Shown piece after piece: positions 36,530 to 37,090 of a stretch of DNA of 37,090 bases (its first letter is position 1; the number at the start of each line of letters is the position of its first letter). The notes beneath the pieces were generated by a model that saw only the letters and a program-made list of their open reading frames with translations, did no database searches and was not told the origin of the DNA. A program made the translations under genes and the position numbers. Source of the stretch: Candidatus Rokubacteria bacterium CSP1-6 (GTDB taxonomy: Bacteria; Methylomirabilota; Methylomirabilia; Rokubacteriales; CSP1-6); NCBI GenBank assembly GCA_001443385.1, contig LDXP01000011.1, positions 7,892 through 44,981 on the forward strand, written 5' to 3'.

Positions 36530-37090
36530 ATGACCGACCCGCAGATCGGCCTGTTGATGCTGGGCCTGTTCATCTTCATCATCATGCTTGGTTACCCGAT
36601 TGCCTTCACCTTGATCGCCATGGGGGTGGGCTTCGGATATTACGCCTACTTCACACCCGGCCAGGACTTCTTCGACAACCGCATCTTCAGGCTGCTCGTC
36701 CAGAAGACCTTCGAGGTCACGTCCAACGACGTGCTGACGGCCGTGCCCTTGTTCCTGTTCATGGGGTACGTGGTCGAACGCGCGAACATCCTCGACCGCC
36801 TGTTCCGCTCGCTGCAGATCGCCGCCAAGCACGTCCCCGGATCGCTCGCGGTGGCGACGCTGCTCACCTGCGCCATGTTCGCCACCGCCACGGGTATTGT
36901 GGGCGCGGTGGTGACCCTGATGGGGCTTCTCGCCTTTCCCGCCATGCTGCGCGCCGGTTATGACATCAAGCTCTCCGCGGGGGTCGTCTGCGCGGGCGGC
37001 TGCCTCGGCATTCTGATCCCGCCCAGCATTCTACTCATCGTCTATGCTGCCACCGCCGGGATCTCGGCGGTGAAGCTGTATGCGGCCGCC
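36530..37090 (+). CDS. dctM: TRAP transporter large permease, 3'-truncated by window edge
   Basis: MTDPQIGLLMLGLFIFIIMLGYPIAFTLIAMGVGFGYYAYF...VPLFLFMGYVVERANILDRLF...GCLGILIPPSILLIVYA; no stop before 37090. Confidence 0.92.
   Translation, partial: MTDPQIGLLMLGLFIFIIMLGYPIAFTLIAMGVGFGYYAYFTPGQDFFDNRIFRLLVQKTFEVTSNDVLTAVPLFLFMGYVVERANILDRLFRSLQIAAKHVPGSLAVATLLTCAMFATATGIVGAVVTLMGLLAFPAMLRAGYDIKLSAGVVCAGGCLGILIPPSILLIVYAATAGISAVKLYAAA

Noticed and set aside
1-37090. tRNA/rRNA genes, prophage or complete IS elements
   Set aside because: None recognised; no transposase or integrase ORF in the supplied frames.

Overview
High-GC bacterial window. From about 68 to 22615 every supported gene is on the + strand: ANTAR regulator - urtABCDE (urea ABC transporter) - ureABCEFGD (urease) - MBL-fold lipoprotein - phoB-phoR - pstS-pstC-pstA-pstB-phoU - LOG-family nucleosidase (apparent 1-nt frameshift). 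Then: convergent arsM-arsR (-), a small zinc-ribbon ORF (-), NH3/Gln-dependent nadE (+), an RHH antitoxin/RelE toxin pair (+), a truncated macro-domain remnant (-), an MsbA-type ABC exporter, a glycosyltransferase, a DegT-type aminotransferase and a flavin reductase (-), then Mrp/ApbC, LON-domain, YdjM-like, PDZ and TRAP dctPQM genes (+, dctM cut by the window edge). The genes mostly belong to known families. The most interesting signals are non-coding: (1) a sigma-54-like promoter before the ANTAR gene and two A1/G4 hexaloop hairpins in the urtA leader, a candidate ANTAR-RNA circuit for urea; (2) three genes (arsR, antitoxin, mrp) with a sigma70-like promoter whose -10 lies 6-7 nt before the ATG, predicting leaderless mRNAs; (3) intergenic repeats that end at the translation start of the next gene, including a 72-bp perfect-ended inverted repeat that encodes the first residues (MQDLTP) of the glycosyltransferase; (4) a near-repeat of the nadE 3' end at the truncation point of a macro-domain gene, bracketing the TA module. 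All family calls come from reading the translations; no database search was run.
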